Shown: one piece after another, positions 15,333 to 22,950 of the stretch
How positions within the stretch are numbered: the stretch's first letter is position 1
Layout of the letters: every line of letters begins with the position of its first letter
NCBI GenBank assembly: GCA_026988515.1
Contig: JALSLA010000077.1
Span: forward strand, 1 to 35,061
Length of the DNA: 35,061 bases
From: Helicobacteraceae bacterium
GTDB taxonomy: Bacteria; Campylobacterota; Campylobacteria; Campylobacterales; Sulfurimonadaceae
Direction: 5' to 3'
Notes under the pieces: model-generated
What the model was told of the DNA's origin: nothing
Seen by the model: only the letters and a program-made list of their open reading frames with translations
Databases searched by the model: none
Translations under genes and position numbers: made by a program

Positions 15333-15348
15333 TCTTAATGAATTAAGA
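15333..15348. promoter_or_regulatory. 16-bp inverted repeat upstream of tpx
   Basis: TCTTAATGAATTAAGA is a perfect 7-2-7 inverted repeat. It is nested inside a second pair of arms, AAATCGG (15325-15331) and CCGATTT (15359-15365). It is centred about 41 nt before the tpx -10 box. It could be an operator or a tsaD transcript hairpin; no T run follows. Confidence 0.4.
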
Positions 15349-15381
15349 TAAATATTATCCGATTTAAGTAGAATTTCGACA

Positions 15382-15387
15382 TAAAAT
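15382..15387 (+). promoter_or_regulatory. Probable -10 box of tpx
   Basis: TAAAAT within CATAAAATT, 25 nt before ATG 15413. Confidence 0.4.
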
Positions 15388-15412
15388 TTAAAACAACAAA
15401 AAAGGAGCCAAA

Positions 15413-15916
15413 ATGGCAACGACAAAATTTAAAGGTACAGACGTAGAACTTCTAGGTAATGAGGTTAATGTTGGTGATAAAGCTCCGGAAGTTACTGTAG
15501 TTAACTCAGACGGTCTCGGTGATGTTACCGTGGGCGGTGCTCAAGGTAAAAAACAACTCATTATTGTTGTTCCGTCACTCGATACGGGTGTATGTGCTAC
15601 AGAAACACGTAACTTTAATGCCAAAGCTGCTGATCTTAAAGACGTGATTACTACGATTGTTTCTCTTGACCTTCCGTTTGCTGCAGGACGTTTTTGTTCA
15701 GCTGAAGGTATTAACAATTTGACCGTAACATCGGATTTCCGTAACAAAGATTTTGCGAATGCGTACGGTGTACTTTTAGGCGGTTCAGTACTTGCCGGTG
15801 TGACGTGTCGTGCAATTTTCGTTGTTGATGAAAACGGAACGGTTACGTATAAAGAGATTGTTCCAGAAATTACAGAAGAGCCAAACTACGACGCTGCTTT
15901 AGCTGCTGTTCAGTAG
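15413..15916 (+). CDS. tpx: Thiol peroxidase (atypical 2-Cys peroxiredoxin)
   Basis: The 167-residue Tpx reduces H2O2 and lipid peroxides with thioredoxin. It has PSLDTGVCATET with Thr58 and peroxidatic Cys61, and the resolving Cys95 in AAGRFCSAEG; both cysteines are in the Tpx spacing (34 residues). Length matches the family exactly. A strong AAAGGAG precedes ATG. The gene has its own promoter and is followed by a good hairpin, so it is monocistronic. Third positions are AT-richer than in neighbouring genes (GGT, GCT, GTT), as expected for a highly expressed gene. Confidence 0.97.
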   Translation: MATTKFKGTDVELLGNEVNVGDKAPEVTVVNSDGLGDVTVGGAQGKKQLIIVVPSLDTGVCATETRNFNAKAADLKDVITTIVSLDLPFAAGRFCSAEGINNLTVTSDFRNKDFANAYGVLLGGSVLAGVTCRAIFVVDENGTVTYKEIVPEITEEPNYDAALAAVQ

Positions 15917-15929
15917 GCACTGCTCTCAT

Positions 15930-15957
15930 AAGAGTCAAACGAAACCGTTTGACTCTT
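15930..15957 (+). terminator. Terminator hairpin after tpx
   Basis: AAGAGTCAAACG and CGTTTGACTCTT form a perfect 12-bp stem with an AAAC loop, 13 nt after the stop. The following T run is short (TTTGG), so efficiency is uncertain. Confidence 0.65.
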
Positions 15958-16025
15958 TGGTGGTATACCGCTTTATTCTTTCTTAATCCACAACTTTATA
16001 TTAGATTCTCTTAATTTTTCTTTGC

Positions 16026-16031
16026 TATAGT
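16026..16031 (+). promoter_or_regulatory. Extended -10 promoter of the outer membrane protein gene
   Basis: TGCTATAGT, an extended -10, lies 30 nt before ATG 16062. Confidence 0.5.
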
Positions 16032-16061
16032 ATGACTCATTTTACGCTCTAGGACTCTTCA

Positions 16062-16823
16062 ATGAAAAACTTGCTTGTATGCGCGATGTTTGTATCGCTA
16101 TCTTCGTTGTCGCTTAATGCTGACCTATTTAGAATTGAAGGTGCTGTCGGTGCATGGAAAGCTGAACCTAGCGGAGACATGAACTATAAAAAAAGTGCGA
16201 CATTCGATTTACAAAAGACGCTGTCGTATGAGAGTGAAAACATTACCTATGCGTGGTTTTTAATAAAGCATCCCGTTCCGATGCTTCCGAATGTACGTTT
16301 GGAATACAACGATTTAGGCTATTCCGGAGTCAGTCAACAGGGGTACACATGGGAAGGGACTACTGTTGGTGTAGGTGCTCAAAGTGCGTTATCGCTAAAA
16401 CAGTACGATGCTATTGTTTACTATAACCTTCTTGATAATACCTTTTGGGCAACTGTGGATGTAGGGTTGGATGCCAAGTTTATCAAAGCATCATTTGATA
16501 TTAACGACCCCGGCGATAATTATACGTACCGTGCAAGCGATAATATCGTACTCCCCATGCTGTACGGACGCGTGCGTGCCGAAGTACCGCTTACGAACAT
16601 TGGAGTAGAAGCGGATATCAAATGGATTGGCTATGGCAGTGCGGATGCTTATGAGATTCGAATGAAAGCAGACTATACCTTTGATGCTTTTATACTTGAG
16701 CCGATGCTGGAAATTGGGTACCGTACCCTAGTGTTGAATATAGACAGCAGTGATTACGATATTGACGGCAGTCTGGATGCAGATTTTTCAGGGTTGTATG
16801 TGGGTGTGGGCATTCGATACTAG
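16062..16823 (+). CDS. Outer membrane beta-barrel protein, TIGR04219-like
   Basis: The 253-residue protein has a signal peptide (cleavage after LNA, about residue 20) and then FRIEGAVGAWKAEPSGDMNY, the opening I associate with the TIGR04219 barrels common in Campylobacterota and marine gammaproteobacteria. Alternating beta strands follow to a C terminus ending GVGIRY, with terminal aromatic Tyr for outer-membrane insertion. The ribosome binding site is AGGA. Its stop overlaps that of the convergent AMIN gene (CTAG). Function is unknown, possibly a small porin. Confidence 0.85.
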   Translation: MKNLLVCAMFVSLSSLSLNADLFRIEGAVGAWKAEPSGDMNYKKSATFDLQKTLSYESENITYAWFLIKHPVPMLPNVRLEYNDLGYSGVSQQGYTWEGTTVGVGAQSALSLKQYDAIVYYNLLDNTFWATVDVGLDAKFIKASFDINDPGDNYTYRASDNIVLPMLYGRVRAEVPLTNIGVEADIKWIGYGSADAYEIRMKADYTFDAFILEPMLEIGYRTLVLNIDSSDYDIDGSLDADFSGLYVGVGIRY

Positions 16824-17452
16824 TGTAACGAGATGCGAATAAGACCCCGCTGTTTGAGAAGGCTGTAGCGGTACTTACCGTCTAGCACTATAACAACTCT
16901 ATAGTAAGTGCCGTGATTTCCGTATTTTATTTTAGTGAAAGGTGCTTGCGTGAGCGGTATCATTTTGGTTTTTTCGCTACTGCTACGTTTAAAGTCAATG
17001 ACGATCCGATGCGGATTTACAAGAATAAAATTCCGAATGACAGTATCGTTACTTTGCAGTTCCATCATGTTGTCTTGAATACGATAGCGTATAAAAGGGG
17101 TAATGGGCTTATATGTTGTACGGGCTGTATTGGAGTGTTTGTGCGGTTTGCTTGAACCGCTGTTCCCGTATGATTGGGATATAAAAACAGGAATGTGCCA
17201 ATCGACACGATGATCAAGTGTAATCGATTTGCTCTCTAGCGATCCATCAAGATTTTGGTACTTTAGGGTAACTTTTTTTAAGATACGTGCATTATCGGGC
17301 AGTGTGATTGCAGCACGTTCCAAGGGGGGTCTTTTTGAGACGACATTGGACGATATGGGTAGATCTTTCATCCCTTCGGAAGGAAAAAACGGATTTTCTC
17401 TAGCAGTTAGCAGTGATGTTACAATAAGAAAAGAGAGCAGAATATTTTTCAC
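16820..17452 (-). CDS. Secreted AMIN-domain protein
   Basis: This 210-residue protein has a signal peptide (MKNILLSFLIVTSLLTA) and a C-terminal AMIN-like domain (about 115-208): NDTVIRNFILVNPHRIVIDF, then FTKIKYGNHGTYYRVVIVLDG. AMIN domains bind peptidoglycan or target periplasmic machines to the septum or secretin. The start is GTG 17452, preceded by AGGTGG. It has its own extended -10, though it follows the recA-eno-ftsB-like genes on the same strand. No amidase domain is attached, so it is probably a localisation or envelope factor. Confidence 0.85.
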   Translation of the reverse strand: MKNILLSFLIVTSLLTARENPFFPSEGMKDLPISSNVVSKRPPLERAAITLPDNARILKKVTLKYQNLDGSLESKSITLDHRVDWHIPVFISQSYGNSGSSKPHKHSNTARTTYKPITPFIRYRIQDNMMELQSNDTVIRNFILVNPHRIVIDFKRSSSEKTKMIPLTQAPFTKIKYGNHGTYYRVVIVLDGKYRYSLLKQRGLIRISLH

Positions 17453-17483
17453 AAAACCACCTGAATTAAAATAACGTCGTATT

Positions 17484-17489
17484 ATTATA
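17484..17489 (-). promoter_or_regulatory. Extended -10 promoter of the AMIN gene
   Basis: The minus strand reads TGCTATAAT 32 nt before the GTG start, in the 42-nt gap after the ftsB-like gene. Confidence 0.6.
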
Positions 17490-17494
17490 GCAAA

Positions 17495-17788
17495 CTATTC
17501 AAGATTCCCATCAGGTTGCAGTCCTTTAAGTTCAAAATACTCTTTTTGCAAGGCGGCGTTCTCCAGTTTGAGCCGATCGGTTTCGTTAATGAGGTAGTCT
17601 TCATACTCCTCAAGTTGAAAAAGAACTTCTAAAGAATTTTCACCAAAGAGCAATACGCCAATGTAGATACCCAAAAAAACAACGAGAACAAGGGCAAGAA
17701 AGAGTTTTGCCCACGAGAGACCAAAATAGCGCTCAGAAACACTTTGACGGTATTCTATCTCTTCATAAAGGTCATTGTTTTCCTGCAT
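17495..17788 (-). CDS. FtsB/DivIC-like septum protein
   Basis: The 97-residue bitopic protein has a cytoplasmic N terminus, one membrane segment (about 25-48, AKLFLALVLVVFLGIYIGVL) and a periplasmic coiled coil (about 58-90) with the NETDRLKLENAALQKE heptads typical of FtsB/DivIC. It lies 9 nt downstream of eno on the same strand. The N-terminal cytoplasmic stretch is longer than in E. coli FtsB. Family assignment rests on topology and coiled coil, not on a strict motif. Confidence 0.75.
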   Translation of the reverse strand: MQENNDLYEEIEYRQSVSERYFGLSWAKLFLALVLVVFLGIYIGVLLFGENSLEVLFQLEEYEDYLINETDRLKLENAALQKEYFELKGLQPDGNLE

Positions 17789-17797
17789 TGTTACGGT

Positions 17798-19066
17798 CTA
17801 ACGAAAAAGAGAATGACCCAGATATTCACCGTAAACAACTTCATTTTCAATCTCTAAGAGGCGATTGTATTTAGCGGTGCGTTCACCCCGTGCAGTAGAT
17901 CCGGTTTTAATTTCGCCGCAATTTAGCGCTACGGCAAAGTCAGCAATAAAAGCATCTTCACTTTCACCGGAGCGGTGACTCATGACACAGGTATAGCCGT
18001 TACGTTGTGCCAAACGAACAGTGAGCATGGTCTCACTGACCGAACCGATCTGATTGGGTTTAATTAAAATAGAGTTTGCAATGTTTTTTTCGATTCCTTC
18101 GTTGAGGATGTTGGCATTGGTGACAAACAGGTCATCACCAACCAGTTGTACGCTGTTAGAGAGTTTTTCGGTGAGAATTTTCCAGCCCGCCCAGTCATCT
18201 TCGCTTAAGCCGTCTTCAATAGAGACAATAGGATATTTGGCACACAGATCAACATAGTAATCGACCAGGGCTTCCGCTGAGAGTGTACGATTCTCCGAAT
18301 CGAGACGGTAGCCCCCTTCGGTAACGAGTTCCGATGCGGCAACATCAAGGGCTATGGCTATCTGCTCGCCGGCTTTATAACCCGCGGCTTCAATAGCCTG
18401 CATAATAATTTGAATCGGCTCTTCATTGGAGCTTAAGTCAGGTGCAAACCCTCCTTCATCACCTAATGCGGTATTGTGTTTGGCATTTTTAAGAATTTTT
18501 TTAAGATGGTGATAGACTTCGGCAGAAGCACGCAGTGAAGCGGAAAAATCATCAAACCCTACCGGCATTATCATATATTCTTGAAAATCTACCGAGTTGT
18601 CCGCATGCGAGCCGCCGTTAATAATATTGAGCATCGGCGTTGGAATGACCATGGCGTTGGCTCCCCCCAAATAACGGTATAGCGGCATCCCCAAACTGAT
18701 AGCCGCAACACGTGCTACCGCCATAGAGACGCCCAAGACGGCATTGGCACCCAGTGAGCCGTAATTGTCAGTACCGTCGAGCTCTTTCATGGTTGCATCA
18801 ATGAGTGCCTGATTAAACGGACTTAAACCGATCAGTTCATCGGCAATTTGATTGTTAACGTTTTCAACAGCGTTCAACACCCCTTTCCCCATGTAACGAT
18901 CGCCACCGTCCCGAAGTTCCAAAGCCTCACGTTTTCCGGTGCTGGCACCACTGGGAACAATAGCTGACGCCTCGGTGCCGTCACTCAGTGTGACGGTGGC
19001 TTTTACGGTTGGATTACCGCGAGAATCCATCACTTCGATTGCTGTTACATTGTCTATAAAAATCAT
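17798..19066 (-). CDS. eno: Enolase
   Basis: The 422-residue enzyme interconverts 2-phosphoglycerate and phosphoenolpyruvate. Signatures include [22 protein letters not shown], the GDEGGFAPD loop, [21 protein letters not shown], the family signature [14 protein letters not shown], and SHRSGESED. Full length. Its ATG overlaps the recA stop (ATGA), so it is transcribed with recA, an arrangement that I associate with Campylobacterota. Confidence 0.98.
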   Translation of the reverse strand: MIFIDNVTAIEVMDSRGNPTVKATVTLSDGTEASAIVPSGASTGKREALELRDGGDRYMGKGVLNAVENVNNQIADELIGLSPFNQALIDATMKELDGTDNYGSLGANAVLGVSMAVARVAAISLGMPLYRYLGGANAMVIPTPMLNIINGGSHADNSVDFQEYMIMPVGFDDFSASLRASAEVYHHLKKILKNAKHNTALGDEGGFAPDLSSNEEPIQIIMQAIEAAGYKAGEQIAIALDVAASELVTEGGYRLDSENRTLSAEALVDYYVDLCAKYPIVSIEDGLSEDDWAGWKILTEKLSNSVQLVGDDLFVTNANILNEGIEKNIANSILIKPNQIGSVSETMLTVRLAQRNGYTCVMSHRSGESEDAFIADFAVALNCGEIKTGSTARGERTAKYNRLLEIENEVVYGEYLGHSLFR

Positions 19067-20100
19067 TCATCTACCTCGTTCATTTCAGTTTCGCTCATGG
19101 TCATGACGTTGGACATACCCATTGCAGTTTTTATTTTTTGTTCAATTTCAGCTGCTAATTCGGGTTCATCTTTAAACTTTTGCTTGACGTTTTCACGTCC
19201 TTGCCCAAGTTTAATGTCGTCATAGCTAAACCATGCTCCGCTTTTGTCTATTATATCTAATTTTACACCATAATCAACCAATTCACCCTCTTTTGAGATC
19301 CCTTCTCCGAACATTATGTCAAATTCGGCTTGTCGAAAGGGAGGCGCAACCTTGTTTTTAATGACTTTGGCTTTGACCCGATTGCCGATTTGGCTCTCTC
19401 CTTGTTTGAGTGTTGCAATTTTACGAACATCAATACGGACGGAGGCGTAGAATTTCAGTGCATTGCCTCCGGTTGTTGTTTCGGGAGAACCGTAGCCCAT
19501 CATGCCGATTTTCATACGAATCTGGTTAATGAAGATAATGGTGCAGTTCATTTTATGAAGCACTCCGGTAAGTTTTCGAAGTGCTTTGGACATGAGTCGG
19601 GCCTGTACGCCGACCTGCTGATCGGTCATTTCACCGTCTATTTCAACTTTAGGAGTGAGCGCGGCAACAGAGTCAACGACTATGAGGTCAATGGCACCGC
19701 TACGTGCAATTGTTTCGACAATATCAAGCGCCTGCTCTCCGTAATCGGGCTGAGAAACTAACAGATTTTCAATATCGACGCCCAAGTTTTTGGCATAGAC
19801 GACATCGAGGGCATGTTCCGCATCAATAAACGCGCAAACCCCTCCGTTTTTTTGACATTCTGCTGTCATTTGGAGAGCCAGTGTTGTTTTACCGGAGCTT
19901 TCCGGTCCATAAATTTCAATAACACGCCCCTCGGGAATACCGCCGACTCCCAGTGCCAAATCAAGACCGATCGAACCGGTACTGATCGCCTTGGTGGGCA
20001 CGACTTCTTTATCGCCAAGACGCATTAAGACCCCTTTGCCAAAGGCTTTATCGATCTGTTTCATTGCCAAGTCTAAAGATTTTTGTTTGTTTGCATCCAT
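19063..20100 (-). CDS. recA: Recombinase RecA
   Basis: The 345-residue RecA has Walker [10 protein letters not shown], the IDAEHALD strand, Walker [11 protein letters not shown], and the L1/L2 DNA-binding region with [26 protein letters not shown] precedes the ATG by 8 nt. A TATAAT lies 33 nt upstream, but I see no LexA-type operator, as expected in a phylum that generally lacks LexA. It heads recA-eno-ftsB-like. Confidence 0.98.
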   Translation of the reverse strand: MDANKQKSLDLAMKQIDKAFGKGVLMRLGDKEVVPTKAISTGSIGLDLALGVGGIPEGRVIEIYGPESSGKTTLALQMTAECQKNGGVCAFIDAEHALDVVYAKNLGVDIENLLVSQPDYGEQALDIVETIARSGAIDLIVVDSVAALTPKVEIDGEMTDQQVGVQARLMSKALRKLTGVLHKMNCTIIFINQIRMKIGMMGYGSPETTTGGNALKFYASVRIDVRKIATLKQGESQIGNRVKAKVIKNKVAPPFRQAEFDIMFGEGISKEGELVDYGVKLDIIDKSGAWFSYDDIKLGQGRENVKQKFKDEPELAAEIEQKIKTAMGMSNVMTMSETEMNEVDE

Positions 20101-20132
20101 GTGTAGTGTTCCTCAACAGTTTTATTGTTTCA

Positions 20133-20138
20133 ATTATA
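20133..20138 (-). promoter_or_regulatory. -10 box of recA-eno
   Basis: Minus-strand TATAAT in ATATAATTG, 33 nt before the recA ATG. The rest of the 168-nt gap to mqnD is AT-rich with TAAAAT at 20221-20226 as a weak candidate for the opposite direction. Confidence 0.5.
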
Positions 20139-20268
20139 TATGACAATCTGACATGTTGAATCATAATATTGCAAATTGAAATATTTTTAAAATAAGTCTG
20201 TAATTTTATCCTTTTTGAGTTAAAATCTAATTGATTTTTTGATCATATAACAATAATTAGGATTCCGC

Positions 20269-21132
20269 TTGAAAAATATGGTGATTGCACACTCTCCGGA
20301 TGCTGATGATATTTTCATGTATTACGCCATAAAGTTTGGTTGGATTACAATGAAAGGGGTACAGTTTGATAATCGCGCACTCGATATAGAGACGCTTAAT
20401 GAGGAAGCGTTAAAGGGTACGTATGATATCACCGCTATCAGTTTTGCCTTGTATCCGCATATTAAAGAGGAGTATGCGCTTTTAAAAACTGCCGTCAGTT
20501 TCGGAGAGGGTTACGGTCCCAAGCTGATTAAACGCAAAGGTATGCGACTGAAGCGACACTTTAGTGTAGCATTGAGCGGAAAGTATACGACCAATGCGAT
20601 GCTTTTTCGTATGGCCTATCCCGAAGCGCGCATAACCTATATGAATTTTTTAGAGATTGAAGAAGCAATTGTAACAGGACGCGTTGATGCAGGCGTTTTG
20701 ATTCATGAGAGTATTTTAACATTTCACGACGATCTGGAAGTTGAGCGTGAGATGTGGGATATTTGGCAAGAACTTGCCGGCAGTGATGTGCCGCTGCCGC
20801 TTGGGGGCATGGCATTGCGACGCTCCCTGCCGCTTACCAAAGCCATAGCGTATGAACAGTTGTTAATAGATGCGGTGACCATCGCGCGCGCGCACAAAGA
20901 GCGGCTTTCGTCAATGTTAATGGAGCGGAATTTGGTACGGATTGATGCAGCAACGCTTGAAACCTATTTGGAACTGTATGCCAACGATGACTCTATTGCA
21001 TTGAGTGACATCCAGCTACATGCGATTAACAGACTTTTTGAATTGGGGCATGAGCATGGGTTTTATGACGAATGTATCGATATTAACGATTATCTTATTC
21101 CCAATGAGTATGGTGAGTTAAGGAGAGGCTAA
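20269..21132 (+). CDS. mqnD: 1,4-dihydroxy-6-naphthoate synthase (futalosine menaquinone route)
   Basis: This 287-residue protein with a periplasmic-binding-protein fold makes 1,4-dihydroxy-6-naphthoate from cyclic dehypoxanthine futalosine. HSPDADDIFM at residues 8-17 is the MqnD hallmark; ITAISFALYPHI and DAGVLIHES are further family segments. I chose TTG 20269 because AGGA is 6 nt upstream; ATG 20278 would be 15 nt from it. The stop overlaps fliQ (TAATG). It marks menaquinone as the respiratory quinone, relevant to the membrane oxidoreductases in this window. Confidence 0.92.
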   Translation: MKNMVIAHSPDADDIFMYYAIKFGWITMKGVQFDNRALDIETLNEEALKGTYDITAISFALYPHIKEEYALLKTAVSFGEGYGPKLIKRKGMRLKRHFSVALSGKYTTNAMLFRMAYPEARITYMNFLEIEEAIVTGRVDAGVLIHESILTFHDDLEVEREMWDIWQELAGSDVPLPLGGMALRRSLPLTKAIAYEQLLIDAVTIARAHKERLSSMLMERNLVRIDAATLETYLELYANDDSIALSDIQLHAINRLFELGHEHGFYDECIDINDYLIPNEYGELRRG

Positions 21133-21398
21133 TGGAATCAACACTAATCAGTTTGGGGGTAGAGACCTTTAAAATTGCGTTGGAACTTGCGCTTCCGGGT
21201 CTTTTGGTCGGGATGTTTCTGGGGCTTGCGGTGAGTATTTTTCAGGCTACAACACAGATTAATGAGATGACGCTGAGTTTTATTCCTAAAATTATCGGTG
21301 TCGTCATTGTTATTATCTTAACCATGCCGTGGATGTTGAACAGCATGAATGACTTTGCAACGAAAGTGTTTAACATGATTCCGTCGTTTGTGCAATGA
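21132..21398 (+). CDS. fliQ: Flagellar export protein FliQ
   Basis: The 88-residue protein with two membrane segments belongs to the FliP-FliQ-FliR export gate of the flagellum. The N-terminal helix ELALPGLLVGMFLGLAVSIF, then QATTQINEMTLSFIPKI, is the invariant FliQ pattern. It overlaps mqnD by 1 nt and murB by 4 nt. Its placement between menaquinone and peptidoglycan genes, away from a flagellar cluster, is normal for the phylum. Confidence 0.95.
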   Translation: MESTLISLGVETFKIALELALPGLLVGMFLGLAVSIFQATTQINEMTLSFIPKIIGVVIVIILTMPWMLNSMNDFATKVFNMIPSFVQ

Positions 21399-22204
21399 GT
21401 GTTTACAAGACTATTGATTTTTCACGATACTCCTCTATTAAGATCGGCCCGACTGTTGATGTTTTTGTCATTGAACAAGGGCATAAACACGATCTTCACG
21501 ACGCGTACCTGATCGGTGGTGCCAACAACCTGCTGCTCTCACCCACACCGCCGCCGCTCATGATGCTCTCAAAACAGTATGATTACATATATATACAAAA
21601 CGGCCGATTAGTTATTGGTGCAGCAACGCCCGGTGGCAAGGTGGTTTCATTTTGTAAACGGCACAATATTGCCAACTTTGAGTTTATGGCGCATCTTCCC
21701 GGTACGGTCGGTGGCATGATCAAGATGAATGCCGGTCTCAAAGAGTGGGAAATCTTTAAGCATCTGTATGCTCTGAAACTTGCGAGCGGCTATTGTCTTA
21801 AAGAAGATATTGTACACGGTTACCGCTACTGTTGTCTGGATTCAGTCGTCTATGAGGCACAGTTTCATATGGAGACGGGTTTTAATGCCAAACATCTGGA
21901 GTTGTTTCGTTCGATGCGGAGCAATCAGCCCAAAGAGTCCAGCGCGGGAAGCTGTTTTAAAAACCCCAAAGGGGATTATGCCGGACGCTTGATCGAGGCC
22001 GTCGGTCTTAAAGGGGTACGTCGTGGGGCAATGGCATTTAGCGAGCTTCATGCTAACTTTTTAGTCAATTTCGGCGGTGGAACATTTGAAGATGCCACCA
22101 GCTTGATCGTGCTGGCACAAGAGCGTGTTCAGGAGAAGTTTGGCATCTGTTTAGAGAGAGAAATTGTTGTCTTAGACAGAAATGAGCATGCTAAAATGAC
22201 GTAA
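21395..22204 (+). CDS. murB: UDP-N-acetylenolpyruvoylglucosamine reductase
   Basis: The 269-residue FAD enzyme makes UDP-N-acetylmuramate. It has the FAD-binding YSSIKIGP and IGGANNLLL stretches, LPGTVGGMIKMNAG, the catalytic-serine region SAGSCFKNPKGDYAGRLIE, and FSELHANFLVN. It is compact, like other campylobacterotal MurB. The ATG overlaps fliQ (ATGA). The stop codon lies inside the left arm of an inverted repeat that spans the next promoter. Confidence 0.94.
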   Translation: MSVYKTIDFSRYSSIKIGPTVDVFVIEQGHKHDLHDAYLIGGANNLLLSPTPPPLMMLSKQYDYIYIQNGRLVIGAATPGGKVVSFCKRHNIANFEFMAHLPGTVGGMIKMNAGLKEWEIFKHLYALKLASGYCLKEDIVHGYRYCCLDSVVYEAQFHMETGFNAKHLELFRSMRSNQPKESSAGSCFKNPKGDYAGRLIEAVGLKGVRRGAMAFSELHANFLVNFGGGTFEDATSLIVLAQERVQEKFGICLEREIVVLDRNEHAKMT

Positions 22205-22235
22205 AAAATATTTTTTTACTTGACTATTTACGTCA
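22197..22235. repeat. Inverted repeat TGACGTAAA / TTTACGTCA over a promoter
   Basis: Perfect 9-bp arms at 22197-22205 and 22227-22235, 30 bp centre to centre (about three helical turns). They flank the -35 hexamer. Inside, GTAAAAAA (22201-22208) also pairs with TTTTTTAC (22212-22219), an alternative hairpin that could end murB transcription. Confidence 0.7.
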
Positions 22236-22249
22236 CAACTTGCTACAAT
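22220..22249 (+). promoter_or_regulatory. Sigma70-type promoter of the recombinase-like gene and ccoG
   Basis: -35 TTGACT (22220-22225) and -10 TACAAT (22244-22249) with 18-bp spacing and an extended TGC before the -10. It is the best two-box promoter in the window. It lies 42 nt before ATG 22291. Confidence 0.7.
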
Positions 22250-22290
22250 GACGATGAAATTATAGAAATAAGAGAGGTTTTATCGTTACT

Positions 22291-22947
22291 ATGATTATAA
22301 GCTATATTCGTCCCGACAAACATTTTGACGGTGTCTATGAGCAGTTGAAATACATCAATCTGTATGCGGAACAACAGGCATTGGAGATTGATTATGAGTA
22401 TATTGATCACAAGTCACAAAACAAACCGTTATTGCAACGTGAAGAGTTGGTGACATTTTTGCGTTCTAAAAAATCTGATATTTTGATTATTTATGATGTT
22501 TGGACCTTGAGCAGTCACATTGATGACTTGGTACAGATGTTCAGCTGTCTGTTAAAAAACAACATGACGCTGCATATTGTCAAACCCTCAGTGATTATCA
22601 ATCAGCAAAGCGATATTATGTTAGTGCTGGGACTTATTGATCAGTTACGTCAGAAGCTTCAAGACGAGAGCAAGAAATCCATTGGCAGACCCAAAGGGAG
22701 TCGTTCATCGTCAAAGTTCGATAAATATCAAGAGGATATTCTGAGATTTTTACGTGAAGAGTGGACGGTGAGCGAAATGGCACGTACTCTCAATGTCAGC
22801 CGCAGTTCCTTAAAAGATTATATTGAATCACGTGAATTAAAAGAGGTGGCAACGGCTACCGCATTGCCGCATTGCCCCAAAGAGGCTATTAGTAAAGTTA
22901 TTGGTGCTATTGAGTGTCCAAAAATTCAATCAACAACAGGAGAATAA
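22291..22947 (+). CDS. Serine-recombinase-like DNA-binding protein lacking catalytic residues
   Basis: The 218-residue protein has a resolvase-like N-terminal fold (1-115), a linker with GRPKGS (132-137) and a C-terminal helix-turn-helix (about 158-180, WTVSEMARTLNVSRSSLKDY), the domain order of small serine recombinases. The catalytic serine motif (YxRVS) is replaced by YIRPD at 5-9, and the conserved DRLxR block by DVWTLSS at 69-75, so strand cleavage is not expected. No inverted-repeat target or mobile element is nearby. It lies 3 nt before ccoG, inside a stable operon, so it is probably a domesticated transcription factor. Confidence 0.8.
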   Translation: MIISYIRPDKHFDGVYEQLKYINLYAEQQALEIDYEYIDHKSQNKPLLQREELVTFLRSKKSDILIIYDVWTLSSHIDDLVQMFSCLLKNNMTLHIVKPSVIINQQSDIMLVLGLIDQLRQKLQDESKKSIGRPKGSRSSSKFDKYQEDILRFLREEWTVSEMARTLNVSRSSLKDYIESRELKEVATATALPHCPKEAISKVIGAIECPKIQSTTGE

Positions 22948-22950
22948 CGT

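Noticed and set aside
22291-22947. Active invertase or resolvase
   Set aside because: The catalytic serine and the conserved arginines are replaced, and no inversion sites are seen.
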